Origin: Thermococcaceae archaeon
Lineage (GTDB): Archaea; Methanobacteriota_B; Thermococci; Thermococcales; Thermococcaceae
Assembly: GCA_030156945.1 (NCBI GenBank)
Contig: JASGLT010000003.1
Location: 88,775 to 152,774 of the forward strand
DNA: 64,000 nt
Reading direction: 5' to 3'
The notes beneath the pieces were generated by a model, which saw only the letters and a program-made list of their open reading frames with translations, was not told the origin of the DNA and searched no databases. Shown in pieces: positions 47,652 to 54,908 of the stretch; within the stretch, counting starts at the first letter, position 1, and each line of letters starts with the position of its first letter. The position numbers and the translations under genes are program-made.

Positions 47652-48560
47652 TTATAGTTTTTTGATGAAGTTGCTTTGCTGTAAAGCTGCATTGTTCGCG
47701 ATAAAAGCGCATATTTCGCTGATAGATGCCTCCCGGATCTCTTCGTTTTTAATCTTTGTAATATTGGAGAGGGCATGGCGTTCTCCAACGACCGACACTC
47801 TTTCATTGATTGCCACTGTTACATTATGGGGGTTTTTCAGGATTTTCTTAATCTCCGAAAGTGACTCCATATCTATTGCATAAACATCCTTAAATGCCTG
47901 TTTCAGATTGTTGGGAGAATCTGCGTACAGTAGTTTTCCTTGATGTAGAATCAATATATAATCGGCTATCTCCTCAAGCCAGGTGGCCGTGTGAGATATG
48001 AGGAAAATGCTTTTACCTTTCTTTAAAGCGTGATGAATTAGCTCCATAACCTTAATTCGCCCCCAAAAATCCAGCTCTTCGAATGGTTCGTCCAAAATAT
48101 AAATGTCTCTGTCAGGTAGAAATGCAAGGAGTATTGACAGGCGCCTTTTTAAGCCTCCGCTTAAGTTTCCGGCAAGAGTGTCCCTATACGGAGAGAGCCC
48201 CAGGTAATCCAATAGCTCATCTGCCTTAGTTTCGGGTTCTCCAAAAAGCCTGGAATACAGTTCAACAATTTCCTGAACAGTTAAGACATCCTCGACTATA
48301 TTATCTTGGGGTAGGTATGATATCATTTGCCGGATTTCTCTTTTGTTTGAGTTTACTTCCTTTCCTTTTACCTTTACATTCCCCTCGTCGTAGGGTAAAA
48401 GCGTACTGATTATCTTAGCCAAGGTGCTTTTCCCACTTCCGTTTTTACCAAGCAATATTATCAGTCCCGGAGGGGCTGAAAAGTTAATCCTGTCAAGAGC
48501 ACGTGTTTTTCCAAATGTTTTTGTTAGTTCTTTGCACATAATGAGAGGTTCCCCCATCAT
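47652..48560 (-). CDS. ABC transporter ATP-binding protein of the RiPP cassette
   Basis: The intact 302-residue ATPase has Walker A LLGKNGSGKSTLA, Q-loop ISYLPQDN, signature LSGGLKRR, Walker B DIYILDEPFEELD and H-loop ISHTA. The C-terminal ~80 residues are variable. It drives export of, or self-protection from, the peptide. It is the last gene of the operon; its ATG overlaps the permease stop (TGAATGATG) behind GGAGGTGTGA. Like the rest of the cassette it is AT-richer than flanking genes. Confidence 0.88.
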   Translation of the reverse strand: MMGEPLIMCKELTKTFGKTRALDRINFSAPPGLIILLGKNGSGKSTLAKIISTLLPYDEGNVKVKGKEVNSNKREIRQMISYLPQDNIVEDVLTVQEIVELYSRLFGEPETKADELLDYLGLSPYRDTLAGNLSGGLKRRLSILLAFLPDRDIYILDEPFEELDFWGRIKVMELIHHALKKGKSIFLISHTATWLEEIADYILILHQGKLLYADSPNNLKQAFKDVYAIDMESLSEIKKILKNPHNVTVAINERVSVVGERHALSNITKIKNEEIREASISEICAFIANNAALQQSNFIKKL

Positions 48561-49672
48561 TCACACCTCCGCAGGAATACATACAAAAATATGAACGCAA
48601 AGGGAACTACCATTGGTCCAAAATATATCCCCAGGATCATTAGGATAGACGCCAGAAAGGGAAGCAATATTGAATCTTTTCCGTAGTACTTTTTGAATTT
48701 CCTCAAGAGTGCTATACTGGAACCAAGAAATGACCACAATATCAACCTGAGGATAATTTTAGTGTTTATCCCGACGGTAAATGGAACGGTTATGATCATT
48801 GAAAACAGGGTGAACATTGATAAGGAAATAAAGAGTTTCCTAAAGTTTAAGAGTCTCAACGTATCTGCCACACTAACACTACTAATCAAAAAAGATGGGA
48901 GAAGGTATCCAATAGTCATGTATATTATTTCAATTCTTTCAAGCCCTGAAATATATTTGTAAATAATGGGCGACATAAGTATAGGGGCAGTTATAAAGGA
49001 GTACCTTACTGAGTAGCTCATAATGAGGGAAATCCACACCGGGGTTCCTTTAAAAAATTTTACTGGGATCATGACTGGTCTCACACTTGGCTCCCTTCCT
49101 ATAAATGTTAGGAATAGTATGGTAAGGGCCATGGTTGATAATGATATTAAGATGAGATTCTCAGTTTTAGGGATCCCCATAACCAACTCTGAAATACTTC
49201 CCGAATTCCCAACTATCAAGGATGTCTGAATCACCACAATCATTAGCAATATTATCGCAGGGATTAGACCAGAAATCAGAAATACTCCAAACAGAAGGAA
49301 GCACGAATAAATTGTTGAGACAAGGCTCATATTCAGGATATCATTCACCGAGAATTCAAATCCACCAATAGCTATCATAATGCCAGAAACTGAGAATACA
49401 TAAAACATGGAGAAGGCAAAAAGCGCTGATATAATACCAAATTTTTCAAGATTGTAATATCTACCACCACAGGAGAATTTTCTTATCTGGTATAACGTAG
49501 AGTTGCATTCAATAACATATCCAATAACAAATACTGTGATGTATAAAATGAGTGGCTCGATTATAAATGGCGTTTTTGAAAGTATAGAGAAGAATAATGA
49601 AGAGCCCATCGCCAGCCCGTAGTATTTCATAAGCCTGTTAAAGTAATGAAGCAAGATAGAGTTAAAACACAT
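48557..49672 (-). CDS. ABC transporter permease of the RiPP cassette
   Basis: The 371-residue protein is almost entirely hydrophobic with about ten predicted membrane passes separated by short polar loops, including IGREPSVRPVMIPVKFFKG. No soluble domain is visible. Immediately after the radical SAM stop (TGACAGATG) and overlapping the ATPase start, it forms the membrane part of a two-component ABC exporter or immunity pump. Sequence family not recognised. Confidence 0.8.
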   Translation of the reverse strand: MCFNSILLHYFNRLMKYYGLAMGSSLFFSILSKTPFIIEPLILYITVFVIGYVIECNSTLYQIRKFSCGGRYYNLEKFGIISALFAFSMFYVFSVSGIMIAIGGFEFSVNDILNMSLVSTIYSCFLLFGVFLISGLIPAIILLMIVVIQTSLIVGNSGSISELVMGIPKTENLILISLSTMALTILFLTFIGREPSVRPVMIPVKFFKGTPVWISLIMSYSVRYSFITAPILMSPIIYKYISGLERIEIIYMTIGYLLPSFLISSVSVADTLRLLNFRKLFISLSMFTLFSMIITVPFTVGINTKIILRLILWSFLGSSIALLRKFKKYYGKDSILLPFLASILMILGIYFGPMVVPFAFIFLYVFLRRCE

Positions 49673-49675
49673 CTG

Positions 49676-51325
49676 TCAGGGCCCCCCGTTACTTTCTGAC
49701 ATCCTTACTAGCTCTTCGACAAATTTTCTACTTTCATTGTACAGTACAGGGCTAGTGTTTATGTACAGGCAGATCTCACATATTGATGATACTCCGGGGG
49801 GAAGCGCAAATTTTCTGGACAGCTGGTGTACTAATCGCTCTGGATACCTCGTTAAAACATAAAGATAGGGATCATTAACCATTTTTTCCACAATATCTGC
49901 AATATCCTCTTTGTACACGTTTCCATACTTAAGAAACTTTGACAGCTCACTGCCCGCACAGCAGGGTGTTACGTCCCCACTGCTTGTGATGGTTAAGTTC
50001 AGATTGTACCAGCACCCTCCTTGGAGTAACGGAGTAGGGCTTAAATATATTTCATCTTTTGGTATTCTCTCCCTGGCTCTTCCAATCCATGAGATTGGGG
50101 AGCTCGCTATTAAAAACCCCTCAATACTATCACCGAGCAATTTATATAGAAGATTCAACTTTTTTGTTTTTGTGGTTTGAACTCGTAGGATTGCCCCACT
50201 AACTAATTTCTCTTCCACTGTCTTTTTTAGGTTCTCAAGAACGTTTTTGTAATATTGTTTACCTAGACATTCAACGTGGAAAGGGGTGATGGAAACTTCC
50301 ACGTAGTCGGTGTACTCTAGTATCGGATCATAGAACTCTTTGTGTGTAAATAAATACCCATTAGTAACTATTTCAGTTTTGAACCCCAGCATTTTTGCAA
50401 ATTTTAGAATCTTTATCAGATCCTCCTTGAAAGGGGGTAATGTTACTTCCCCACCTGCAATGCATACTTTCTTTTCGTTTAGATACCGGGTTAATGAGTG
50501 TGAAATCTTTTTTAGAACCGCTATGACTTTATCAACCTTGAGGGTCTGAGTTGTTTCAGGTGAACATGAGACGTAACAGTGATTGCACTTAGCATTGCAA
50601 CATCTGGTGTATTCAATGACTACACCATTAAACCTAACCTCTTTATAGGGCTTTGTGTCTGCATGGCGGGTTAATGGTATTGTCTCACTTCTTTTTTTGT
50701 TTTTAATGTCCAGAAATGTGTGCCACCCCTGCTGGGAGGGAACATGACAATAATCAAAAGGATCTACGCTCCTCGATATATACCAGTCCCCACCGGGAAA
50801 GGAATAGATTAAAAAGCTCTTTTTTGCGTCGTTGCCCAATATCACAATCTGATTATATGAGCTGTTCAGGATATCGTTTTTTAAAATATCCCTTAGGTGT
50901 GGGTCTTTTCTGAGCAGAATGTTGCCCTCTCTGGAACCCGTCTGATGGAGAACAGATGAAAGCACTAAAGTTTTTTCAAGTAATTTATCCAAAACATCCT
51001 TATTCTCACACTTTAAATACACCCAGTAATCATATATCCAGGGACTAATGGGGGACAACAAGTCAAGCAACAAACTTCCCGCACTCTCAACGTCGGAATC
51101 TTTGAGGAGAGCCAGCCTATCATCGACAACAATTATGCAGGACTTTATTGAGCTTTTAGACATTGGAACCTTTGTCAGCCCAGACGTATTGATATGTGAT
51201 TTCTCAATGAGCTGGTTAGAGTCTACTACAAGGTAGTCACTGTATTTCAAAACATCATAGTGCTCTTTGGGAAGATTGAGCAGGGATCTTGGGCGGGAAA
51301 TATAAAAGATTAAAAGGTCTTCCAT
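49676..51325 (-). CDS. Radical SAM/SPASM peptide-modifying enzyme
   Basis: The 549-residue enzyme has the [4Fe-4S]/SAM motif CCNAKCNHCYVSC at residues 242-254 (C243-x3-C247-x2-C250) and the GGE motif in CIAGGEVTLPPF. The C-terminal SPASM-type cysteine set is CWYNLNLTITSSGDVTPCC ... KYGNVYKEDIADI ... CEIC, as in enzymes that modify ribosomal peptides. Residues 1-230 form a domain I do not recognise; it could bind the leader peptide. It starts at ATG 51325 behind GGTGAG, which overlaps the stop of the precursor gene. The reaction is not known; absence of Cys in the precursor rules out a sactionine thioether. Confidence 0.85.
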   Translation of the reverse strand: MEDLLIFYISRPRSLLNLPKEHYDVLKYSDYLVVDSNQLIEKSHINTSGLTKVPMSKSSIKSCIIVVDDRLALLKDSDVESAGSLLLDLLSPISPWIYDYWVYLKCENKDVLDKLLEKTLVLSSVLHQTGSREGNILLRKDPHLRDILKNDILNSSYNQIVILGNDAKKSFLIYSFPGGDWYISRSVDPFDYCHVPSQQGWHTFLDIKNKKRSETIPLTRHADTKPYKEVRFNGVVIEYTRCCNAKCNHCYVSCSPETTQTLKVDKVIAVLKKISHSLTRYLNEKKVCIAGGEVTLPPFKEDLIKILKFAKMLGFKTEIVTNGYLFTHKEFYDPILEYTDYVEVSITPFHVECLGKQYYKNVLENLKKTVEEKLVSGAILRVQTTKTKKLNLLYKLLGDSIEGFLIASSPISWIGRARERIPKDEIYLSPTPLLQGGCWYNLNLTITSSGDVTPCCAGSELSKFLKYGNVYKEDIADIVEKMVNDPYLYVLTRYPERLVHQLSRKFALPPGVSSICEICLYINTSPVLYNESRKFVEELVRMSESNGGP

Positions 51326-51335
51326 CAATACTCAC

Positions 51336-51554
51336 CTATAACAACTTGTTTATTGGAGAAATCCCCTCAAAGGACAATGCTTTTGTAGCCGCCGCTGCGA
51401 GTATTCCAGACACTATCCCAGCCGCAACACTCTTTACAAAAGATGTTGCCGCTGCCGCTTTGGCTGCTGCGACTATGGCGGCAACAATAGCGTTGGGTTT
51501 AGATCCCGAAGGTGCCCCCCACATTTCCTCCAAGTACATAGCAAACTCTTCCAT
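51336..51554 (-). CDS. Candidate RiPP precursor peptide, Ala-rich
   Basis: This 72-residue peptide is encoded right before the radical SAM gene. The N-terminal ~21 residues (MEEFAMYLEEMWGAPSGSKP...) are acidic and polar like a leader. Residues 22-59 are a hydrophobic helix-like stretch with 17 Ala and many Val/Ile, two lysines and no Cys; the tail is SFEGISPINKLL. Composition recalls membrane-active bacteriocins. ATG 51554 follows GGTGATCTCT; an in-frame TTG at 51566 is unlikely. It is preceded by two tandem 19-bp repeats. There is no homologue I can name. Confidence 0.75.
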   Translation of the reverse strand: MEEFAMYLEEMWGAPSGSKPNAIVAAIVAAAKAAAATSFVKSVAAGIVSGILAAAATKALSFEGISPINKLL

Positions 51555-51581
51555 AGAGATCACCAATTACAAATAGTATTA

Positions 51582-51619
51582 ATTACGAATTTAAGTTTTT
51601 ATTACGAATTTAAGTTTTT
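51582..51619 (-). repeat. Two perfect tandem 19-bp repeats in the RiPP promoter
   Basis: ATTACGAATTTAAGTTTTT occurs twice head to tail (51582-51600 and 51601-51619). On the minus strand each copy holds a TATA-like CTTAAATT; the proximal one is about 26 bases from a start that leaves a 13-base leader before the precursor ATG. This could be a duplicated promoter or an operator pair for one regulator. Confidence 0.65.
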
Positions 51620-51757
51620 TCTAAACTTTATGTTTAAAACATTAAGTTAACAAACTACTATAAAAAAAGCAATATCCTGTGAACCTAATTTCTGAATATC
51701 GAGTACTTAAAAACTTACAACTTCCGATAGTTTTCACTGTTTTGGACGTATATAATC

Positions 51758-52236
51758 TTAGACCAACCATAGAGGGATTTTATCATCAGAGAAGATACAA
51801 CGATGGTCCCCCGTGGAAAGGAGCAGGGAAATACCGAATGCCATTGGTATTGAGAGTCCCATCCCCGGATACTTGGAGATGTAGAGGGGCGCAAAGAATG
51901 CCACAGGAGCAATGACTCCCTTTGCAACGTCAAGGCGTATCTAATGGAACAGGAACGTTATCAGGATTACCGGAAAAGTGAAGCTGAAGAGGAGAGGAGC
52001 CGATATTAGGACTCCACTGAATATCTTTGTCAGGGAGAGTGGATTGCCTAGGTATTCAGTAAGCATCCATCCGGCGATACTACCCAAAGCTATCCCCCGT
52101 GATTCCTATGATAAAACCTCCGAGAGTTCTAATGAACACGAGCTGAACCGGATCAAGCGGAATACTGAGGAGCATCTCGTGGATGCCCAAAAGCTTCCCC
52201 CTGGAAACCGTGACGCTGAAGATCCTCGAAGGATAA
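51758..52236 (-). pseudogene. Decayed ABC-2 type permease fragment
   Basis: On the minus strand, frame pieces read SRIFSVTVSRGKLLGIHEML followed by LSIPLDPVQLVFIRTLGGFIIG. After a shift near 52095 comes AGWMLTEYLGNPLSLTKIF to VILITFLF, and after a shift near 51943 IRLDVAKGVIAPVAFFAPLY to a stop at 51758. The first piece is the typical ABC-2 loop, but about 50 N-terminal residues are gone and at least two frameshifts are present. It sits right after the methyltransferase at 52248. The AT-rich gap 51620-51757 between it and the RiPP promoter shows nothing gene-like. Confidence 0.65.
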
Positions 52237-52247
52237 TGATTAACAAT

Positions 52248-52859
52248 TTACTCCTTATTCTTTGTCGCCACTATCAGCCTCACGATATCATAAAAGAGGT
52301 TCTCAACTTTTTCTATTTTAAAGCCCGCCCTTTCGATGTTTCTCTGAGTTTCTCTCAGCAGAGAAGTTCCGAGGAGCGTTCTTATGAAGGGCTCCATGAG
52401 GTAGAGAGGGACGTTGAGAAGCTTTGACTCACTCTTCATGTGTTCCAAGAATATTGCTTTTCCTCCAGGTTTTAGCACTCTGTAAGCCTCTTTTAGCCCT
52501 TTAATTGGATCTGGAACTGTACAGAAGACGAACGTGCTAACTATGGTGTCGAAGGTATTATCCTCAAACTCCAGATCTTGGGCGTCCATGTATAAAAGCG
52601 TGACGTTCTCTAACCTGAGCTTCCTTCTCCGTTCTTCAGCTTTTTTAAGCATGTTTCTGCTGAAGTCTATGCCAATAACCTCCACATCCTTCGGGTAATA
52701 TGGGAGGTTCTTTCCCGTTCCTACTCCTATCTCGAGGACTTTACCTTTAACAAGACTTAGGGCTTTTTTCCTGTATTTTGAAAAAGCTTGTAGCTCCATC
52801 GGGCTCTCAAACAGATCATAAATCTTTGCAAATCTATCATATTTTTTCGCGGGATCCAC
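52248..52859 (-). CDS. UbiE/COQ5-like SAM-dependent methyltransferase
   Basis: The 203-residue class I methyltransferase has motif I VLEIGVGTGKNLPYYP, the acidic IGIDFSRNML, and motif III YRVLKPGGKAIFLEHM. It resembles membrane-lipid or quinone methyltransferases (PmtA/UbiE); the substrate is unknown. Downstream on the same strand is the permease remnant. Confidence 0.82.
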   Translation of the reverse strand: MDPAKKYDRFAKIYDLFESPMELQAFSKYRKKALSLVKGKVLEIGVGTGKNLPYYPKDVEVIGIDFSRNMLKKAEERRRKLRLENVTLLYMDAQDLEFEDNTFDTIVSTFVFCTVPDPIKGLKEAYRVLKPGGKAIFLEHMKSESKLLNVPLYLMEPFIRTLLGTSLLRETQRNIERAGFKIEKVENLFYDIVRLIVATKNKE

Positions 52860-53013
52860 GTTTCTCGCCTGTTAATTATCTTCACAAACTTCCAATTAAG
52901 CTTACCCTTCCATTCTGGCAAAGGAACAACTTTTTGGTTGCCATGCTGGGAATGATAAGCCTATTATCCCTTGCTCACCTAGGTGTGTATTAGAAAAAGG
53001 GGAGGATGATAAG

Positions 53014-53373
53014 ATGGAGTGGAAGTCACTGCTAATTGGTTTCATAATTGGGGCACTCATAGCAATCCCGTATGGCCTAGCCCACAGTGGCGGGTTTGAC
53101 GTTGGAGAGAAGACCGGTTCGCACTGGGGCTTTGGTCCAATGGGCGGTCATGGAATGGGCATGGGAATGATGGGCTACGGCATGCACGGCATGATGGACG
53201 AACACGAGGAGAGGGAGGAGTACATGACCGATGGGAACTTCACCGAGCTCCATGAAGAAATGGAAGCGGAGATGGAAGAGCATATGGGCATCAGCTGGGA
53301 AGAAATGAAGGAAATGCACAAGGCATGCGAGAAGTACATGGGCTTTGAAGAAGAGGAAGAAGAGAGCCCATGA
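53014..53373 (+). CDS. His/Met-rich membrane-tethered metal-binding protein
   Basis: The 119-residue protein has an N-terminal signal/anchor (SLLIGFIIGALIAIPYGLA) and a His-Met-Gly cluster HWGFGPMGGHGMGMGMMGYG, with further MHGMM. A strongly acidic helical tail (HEEMEAEMEEHMG, ending EEEEEESP) follows. Met/His clusters bind Cu(I)/Cu(II). Proximity to copR and copA suggests a periplasm-side copper sponge. It starts at ATG 53014 behind GGGGAGGATGATAAG. Confidence 0.72.
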   Translation: MEWKSLLIGFIIGALIAIPYGLAHSGGFDVGEKTGSHWGFGPMGGHGMGMGMMGYGMHGMMDEHEEREEYMTDGNFTELHEEMEAEMEEHMGISWEEMKEMHKACEKYMGFEEEEEESP

Positions 53374-53485
53374 CTTGCCTATCTTTCATTTATTTGAGGG
53401 ATTGGTGCTGTGAAAGGACTTTTTATGCTAATGTCCCCAGTGTTATTCCATGAAATTTGGCAACTTACATAAGAGGTGCTACAAA

Positions 53486-54226
53486 ATGAAAAAGATTATC
53501 TTGATATTATTTGGTCTGTTAAGCATGGGCGGAGGAGTTCTAGCCGAGCCCATAAACGAATTTACGGGATTGACGACCCTTTCCGTAATAGCACTTGGGA
53601 TTCTGAATGCATTTAGGCCCTCTATTTTTCTGATGATTGTGTTTCTCCTCTCGATGATAGCTCTGATCGACAAAAATAAGGTTCTCAAAGTTGGACTCTC
53701 GTTTACTGCGGGAGCTTTTCTGGGATATACCATAATAGCCTCCGTCTTGATGAACCTCCACGGAAAATTTATCGGCTTAAGGTACTTTGTTGTGGCATTT
53801 GGGATCTTAGTTGGAGCCTACAAAATAGCATCATCTCTGGGATATGTAAAAATATCCCCAAGCAATCCCCTGAGGGAGAAAAGCAACAGAATTCTTGAGA
53901 GGGCCACATCACCACCGAGTGCTTTTTTAGTGGGTGGCATAATGTCTTTTCTCTCTCTTTCGTGTGTTCTTCCCTCGTACCTGCTTGTAACCTCTTTGTT
54001 ATCTGATGGATTCTCCTTAGGCACTAGGGCAGTACTCTTGGGAGTGTTCATTGGGATTTCAGTGCTTCCCTTGGCATTAGTTACGTTGGGGTTCCACTAT
54101 GGAAGCAGATATGCAAAGCTCGGCGAAACTGTCAACAAACTCTCAAAAATGAGTGGGAGAGGGGACTTAGCCATGGGTATGGTGCTCGTGTTCGTGAGCA
54201 TCCTTTACCTTCTGTTCCTTGGATAG
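53486..54226 (+). CDS. CcdA-like membrane protein
   Basis: The 246-residue protein has a signal-like N-terminus and about six membrane segments in two halves, like CcdA/DsbD transmembrane electron carriers. At the position of the first redox cysteine, the sequence is ILNAFRPSIFLM with no Cys; the second half keeps one Cys in FLSLSCVLPSYLL. So it may not transport electrons by the standard pair. ATG 53486 is behind AAGAGGTGC. It overlaps convergently with copR by 60 bases. Confidence 0.68.
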   Translation: MKKIILILFGLLSMGGGVLAEPINEFTGLTTLSVIALGILNAFRPSIFLMIVFLLSMIALIDKNKVLKVGLSFTAGAFLGYTIIASVLMNLHGKFIGLRYFVVAFGILVGAYKIASSLGYVKISPSNPLREKSNRILERATSPPSAFLVGGIMSFLSLSCVLPSYLLVTSLLSDGFSLGTRAVLLGVFIGISVLPLALVTLGFHYGSRYAKLGETVNKLSKMSGRGDLAMGMVLVFVSILYLLFLG

Positions 54227-54787
54227 TTTAACTTTCTCTAAATTTTCCCTTGCCTTCTTGAACTCTCGGAAGCAAGTTGGACAGCATAAGAAGTAGACCT
54301 TATTGCGGTACTTGTGGACTATCGGCTCGCCCACTATCTCCTTCCCGCAGTAGTCGCACTTGTAGGGGATCTTTATCTTTGGCCTGAGCGGCTTCTCCCT
54401 GCTCTCAAGGATCGGCATTACGTCGATAACCTCAAAGCCGGCCCCTTCGATCACCTTTCTCAGCCCTTCCATGTTTTCAACTGCCACCTTTATGAGGTAC
54501 TTCGTGCTTGTGAAGCGGTTTACCTCGATTATCTCCTCGAACTCGTCCATCTTCCCTGGCTCCTTGGTTTTCACTATAAGTGCAACCACGTTGTGCGCCC
54601 TCTGGAGCTCCGGGTTGAGCTTTATGGTGTAGCCCTGGATTACCCCATCTTTTTCGAGCTTTTCCAGCCTCGCTCTCACCGTCGGCCTGCTGACGCCGAG
54701 CCTCTCAGCAAGTTCAGAAATGCTTAGCCTTGCATCGTCCATTAAAAGGTAAATCATCTTGAGATCAAGTTCATCCAGCTTGACCAC
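54167..54787 (-). CDS. copR: Copper-responsive Lrp/AsnC-type regulator with TRASH domain
   Basis: The 206-residue regulator has an HTH (ISELAERLGVSRPTVRARLEKLEKDG, positions about 24-50), a central ligand-type domain and a TRASH metal-sensing domain with CDYCGKEI and FLCCPTCFREF. It ends in a His-rich tail (HEHEHHTHG). This is the architecture of Thermococcales CopR, which controls copA. It is divergent from copA; a TATA-like GTTTTTATATTC lies upstream on the minus strand. Confidence 0.9.
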   Translation of the reverse strand: MVKLDELDLKMIYLLMDDARLSISELAERLGVSRPTVRARLEKLEKDGVIQGYTIKLNPELQRAHNVVALIVKTKEPGKMDEFEEIIEVNRFTSTKYLIKVAVENMEGLRKVIEGAGFEVIDVMPILESREKPLRPKIKIPYKCDYCGKEIVGEPIVHKYRNKVYFLCCPTCFREFKKARENLEKVKLSKEQKVKDAHEHEHHTHG

Positions 54788-54860
54788 TTCACCATCACCC
54801 TCTTGCCATAACTTGTTTCCAGAATATAAAAACTATTCGCAGAAATTTTTCACTTTGGCA

Positions 54861-54889
54861 TCGATAATGGCCTTAAGTCTCGCCATCGA
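54861..54889 (+). promoter_or_regulatory. Imperfect inverted repeat in the copR-copA gap
   Basis: TCGAT-AA-TGGC and GCCATCGA (54861-54871 and 54882-54889) form an imperfect stem with a three-base bulge, about 20 bases upstream of the likely copA start. It is a possible CopR site; the match is weak. Confidence 0.3.
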
Positions 54890-54908
54890 GTAAACAGTGG
54901 TGGTGAGA

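Noticed and set aside
51289..51576. 95-residue plus-strand frame over the precursor gene
   Set aside because: Antisense to the precursor, which has the better ribosome binding site, promoter repeats and operon context.
52943..52993. Short peptide MLGMISLLSLAHLGVY before the His/Met protein
   Set aside because: No ribosome binding site and no context; too short to support.
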